From the NCBI RefSeq assembly GCF_040833985.1, contig NZ_CP162139.1, forward strand, positions 1,570,001 to 1,634,000: 64,000 bases of DNA, read 5' to 3'. The translations under genes were made by a program, and so were the position numbers. The DNA is from Leptospira sp. WS4.C2. GTDB lineage: Bacteria; Spirochaetota; Leptospiria; Leptospirales; Leptospiraceae. Positions 62,859 through 64,000 of this stretch are shown in pieces (position 1 is the stretch's first letter; each line of letters starts with the position of its first letter). The notes under the pieces are model-generated. The model saw nothing but the letters and a program-made list of their open reading frames with translations. It was not told the origin of the DNA and searched no databases.

Positions 62859-63893
62859 TTATCCTTTGGGAACAAATGTAAGGAATTCTTCTACTTCCTT
62901 TTTACTTCCAATAATGAGCGTTGTTCTTTCATGAAGGTCTTTGGGATTTAGGTCGAGGATTCGTTCTCCCTTCACAGTCACCGCCATTCCACCGGCCTGT
63001 TCTGCAATGAATGCCATGGGGGCCGCTTCGTACAACAACCGAAGTTTGCCATTCGGGTATTTAGATGATTTCGTATCGTTAGGATAGAGGAAAATCCCTC
63101 CTTTGAGTAGGTTCCTATGGAAATCCGCAACAAGCGAGCCAATATAACGGGCCGTTTTTGGTTTTTTTCCACCTTCAATGGATTTGATTTTCTGTAGGTA
63201 GTCTTGCACTTCGGGGGACCAATAAGAAGCGTTTCCTTCATTCGCAGAGTAGATATCCCCTGACTCTGGCATTTTCATATTGGGGTGTGACAATAAAAAC
63301 TCGCCCACACTGGGATCTAAGGTGAAACCAGAAACTCCCTTTCCTGTGGAAAGAACGAGCATAGTAGAAGAGCCATAGATGATATACCCAGCACAACGTT
63401 GCAAATGGCCTTGTTGGAGGAGGTCTTTTTCCGTCCCCGGTTCTTTGGAGTTGGGTTCTAAACGTTGGTGGATGGAAAAGATGGTTCCGATAGAAACATT
63501 GGTATCGATATTGGAGGATCCGTCTAGTGGATCAATTGCCATGGTGTACTTTCCAATATTGTAACCGCCGGGAATGGGGATGATGTTTTCGTGTTCTTCA
63601 CTGGCAAGGACACAAAGATGGCCACAGATCTTTAGGGACTGGTTGAAGGCATTGTCCGCGTATTGGTCCAATTTCATTTGGGTTTCACCCTGAACGTTGG
63701 TGTCTTCTGTGGCACCCAGGATATCGTCCAAAAGTCCTGCTTTTCGGACCTCTCGGCCTACAATTTTGGCGGCATAAACTAGGTGGCTGAGTAGGGCTGA
63801 AAATTCTCCGGAGGCATGAGGGATTTTGAGTTGCTCTTCTAGAATGAATTGCGATAGAGAGATGAGTTTTTTTTGTTTCGGTGTTGCGTTCAC
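62859..63893 (-). CDS. fbp: Fructose-1,6-bisphosphatase, class I
   Basis: The 344-residue protein matches class I FBPase: LVYAAKIVGREVRKAGLLDD, the metal site DPLDGSSNID (in MAIDPLDGSSNIDTNVSIGT), ARYIGSLVADFHRNLLKGGI and KLRLLYEAAPMAFIAEQAGG. It dephosphorylates fructose 1,6-bisphosphate in gluconeogenesis, a required step for an organism living on fatty acids. Length and active site are normal. The 107 bases beyond its start (63894-64000) hold only its upstream region. Confidence 0.97.
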   Translation of the reverse strand: MNATPKQKKLISLSQFILEEQLKIPHASGEFSALLSHLVYAAKIVGREVRKAGLLDDILGATEDTNVQGETQMKLDQYADNAFNQSLKICGHLCVLASEEHENIIPIPGGYNIGKYTMAIDPLDGSSNIDTNVSIGTIFSIHQRLEPNSKEPGTEKDLLQQGHLQRCAGYIIYGSSTMLVLSTGKGVSGFTLDPSVGEFLLSHPNMKMPESGDIYSANEGNASYWSPEVQDYLQKIKSIEGGKKPKTARYIGSLVADFHRNLLKGGIFLYPNDTKSSKYPNGKLRLLYEAAPMAFIAEQAGGMAVTVKGERILDLNPKDLHERTTLIIGSKKEVEEFLTFVPKG

Positions 63894-64000
63894 AGGTTCC
63901 CCGAGTAGTTTTTACACCATTTTGGGGGCATAACGTCAGGAGCAATCCTTTCTCCTTTTGATTGGCGAAGTCCCAACCGATACTAAAACTAAGATTCCGA

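Overview
The window looks like chromosomal DNA of a Leptospira, most likely of the saprophytic (L. biflexa-like) group. The basis is moderately AT-rich DNA, spirochaete-type periplasmic flagellar genes (flgG-flgA-flgH-flgI-flgJ, a flgF-like gene, fliG), many lipoproteins with loose lipoboxes, a large stock of PAS kinases, a CHASE2 cyclase and a SpoIIE phosphatase, and a rimP-nusA-infB-rbfA-truB-rpsO-pnp operon followed by an M16 peptidase and dut. The genus is a confident inference; the species is not determined. There is no rRNA, CRISPR array, insertion sequence or prophage.

Layout. 1-5470 (minus): truncated multi-PAS histidine kinase, FadL-like outer-membrane protein and large lipoprotein. 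5567-10818 (plus): SH3/M48 peptidase overlapping a CHASE2 adenylate cyclase, then a chemotaxis receptor. 10912-14988: PhzF protein, a PAS protein that ends after its phospho-acceptor domain, about 1.2 kb of decayed or low-coding DNA, tRNA-Arg and a membrane protein. 15018-16930: HIT protein and two overlapping PPK2-family genes. 17168-18327: MarR repressor under a perfect 32-bp palindrome, DUF1398 protein and a broken membrane gene. 18341-18966: VapBC-type toxin-antitoxin. 19098-22310 (minus): membrane protein, NAD(P)HX repair enzyme, lipoprotein. 22422-32755 (plus): the translation and RNA-decay operon, peptidase and dUTPase. 32828-37147: flagellar rod and ring genes.

37202-42615 (minus) is a tight five-gene unit: RRM protein, ATP-grasp ligase, two methyltransferases, and a BrkB/YihY membrane protein carrying a beta-propeller-like insertion. 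It is the best candidate here for an undescribed system. 42728-48594: flgF-like gene, SDR, AraC regulator with a stand-alone partner of its effector domain, two class II aldolase-family genes, and a divergent TetR regulator with a shared CGACA-TT-TGTCG palindrome. 48769-54318: SpoIIE phosphatase, lysine-rich histone-like protein, SDR/flavin monooxygenase pair and divergent TetR regulator. 54436-63893: ankyrin lipoprotein, PgsA-type synthase, tRNA-Asp, fliG, a small protein, pyruvate dehydrogenase E1alpha/E1beta/E2, an HD-like protein, a small lipoprotein and fructose-1,6-bisphosphatase.

How the parts fit: most of the window is housekeeping (translation, flagella, central carbon) with two-component and second-messenger signalling in between. 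Accessory material is concentrated at 12.9-14.0 kb and 16.9-19.0 kb, where two small broken reading frames share the same UUUCCC-type slippery sequence.
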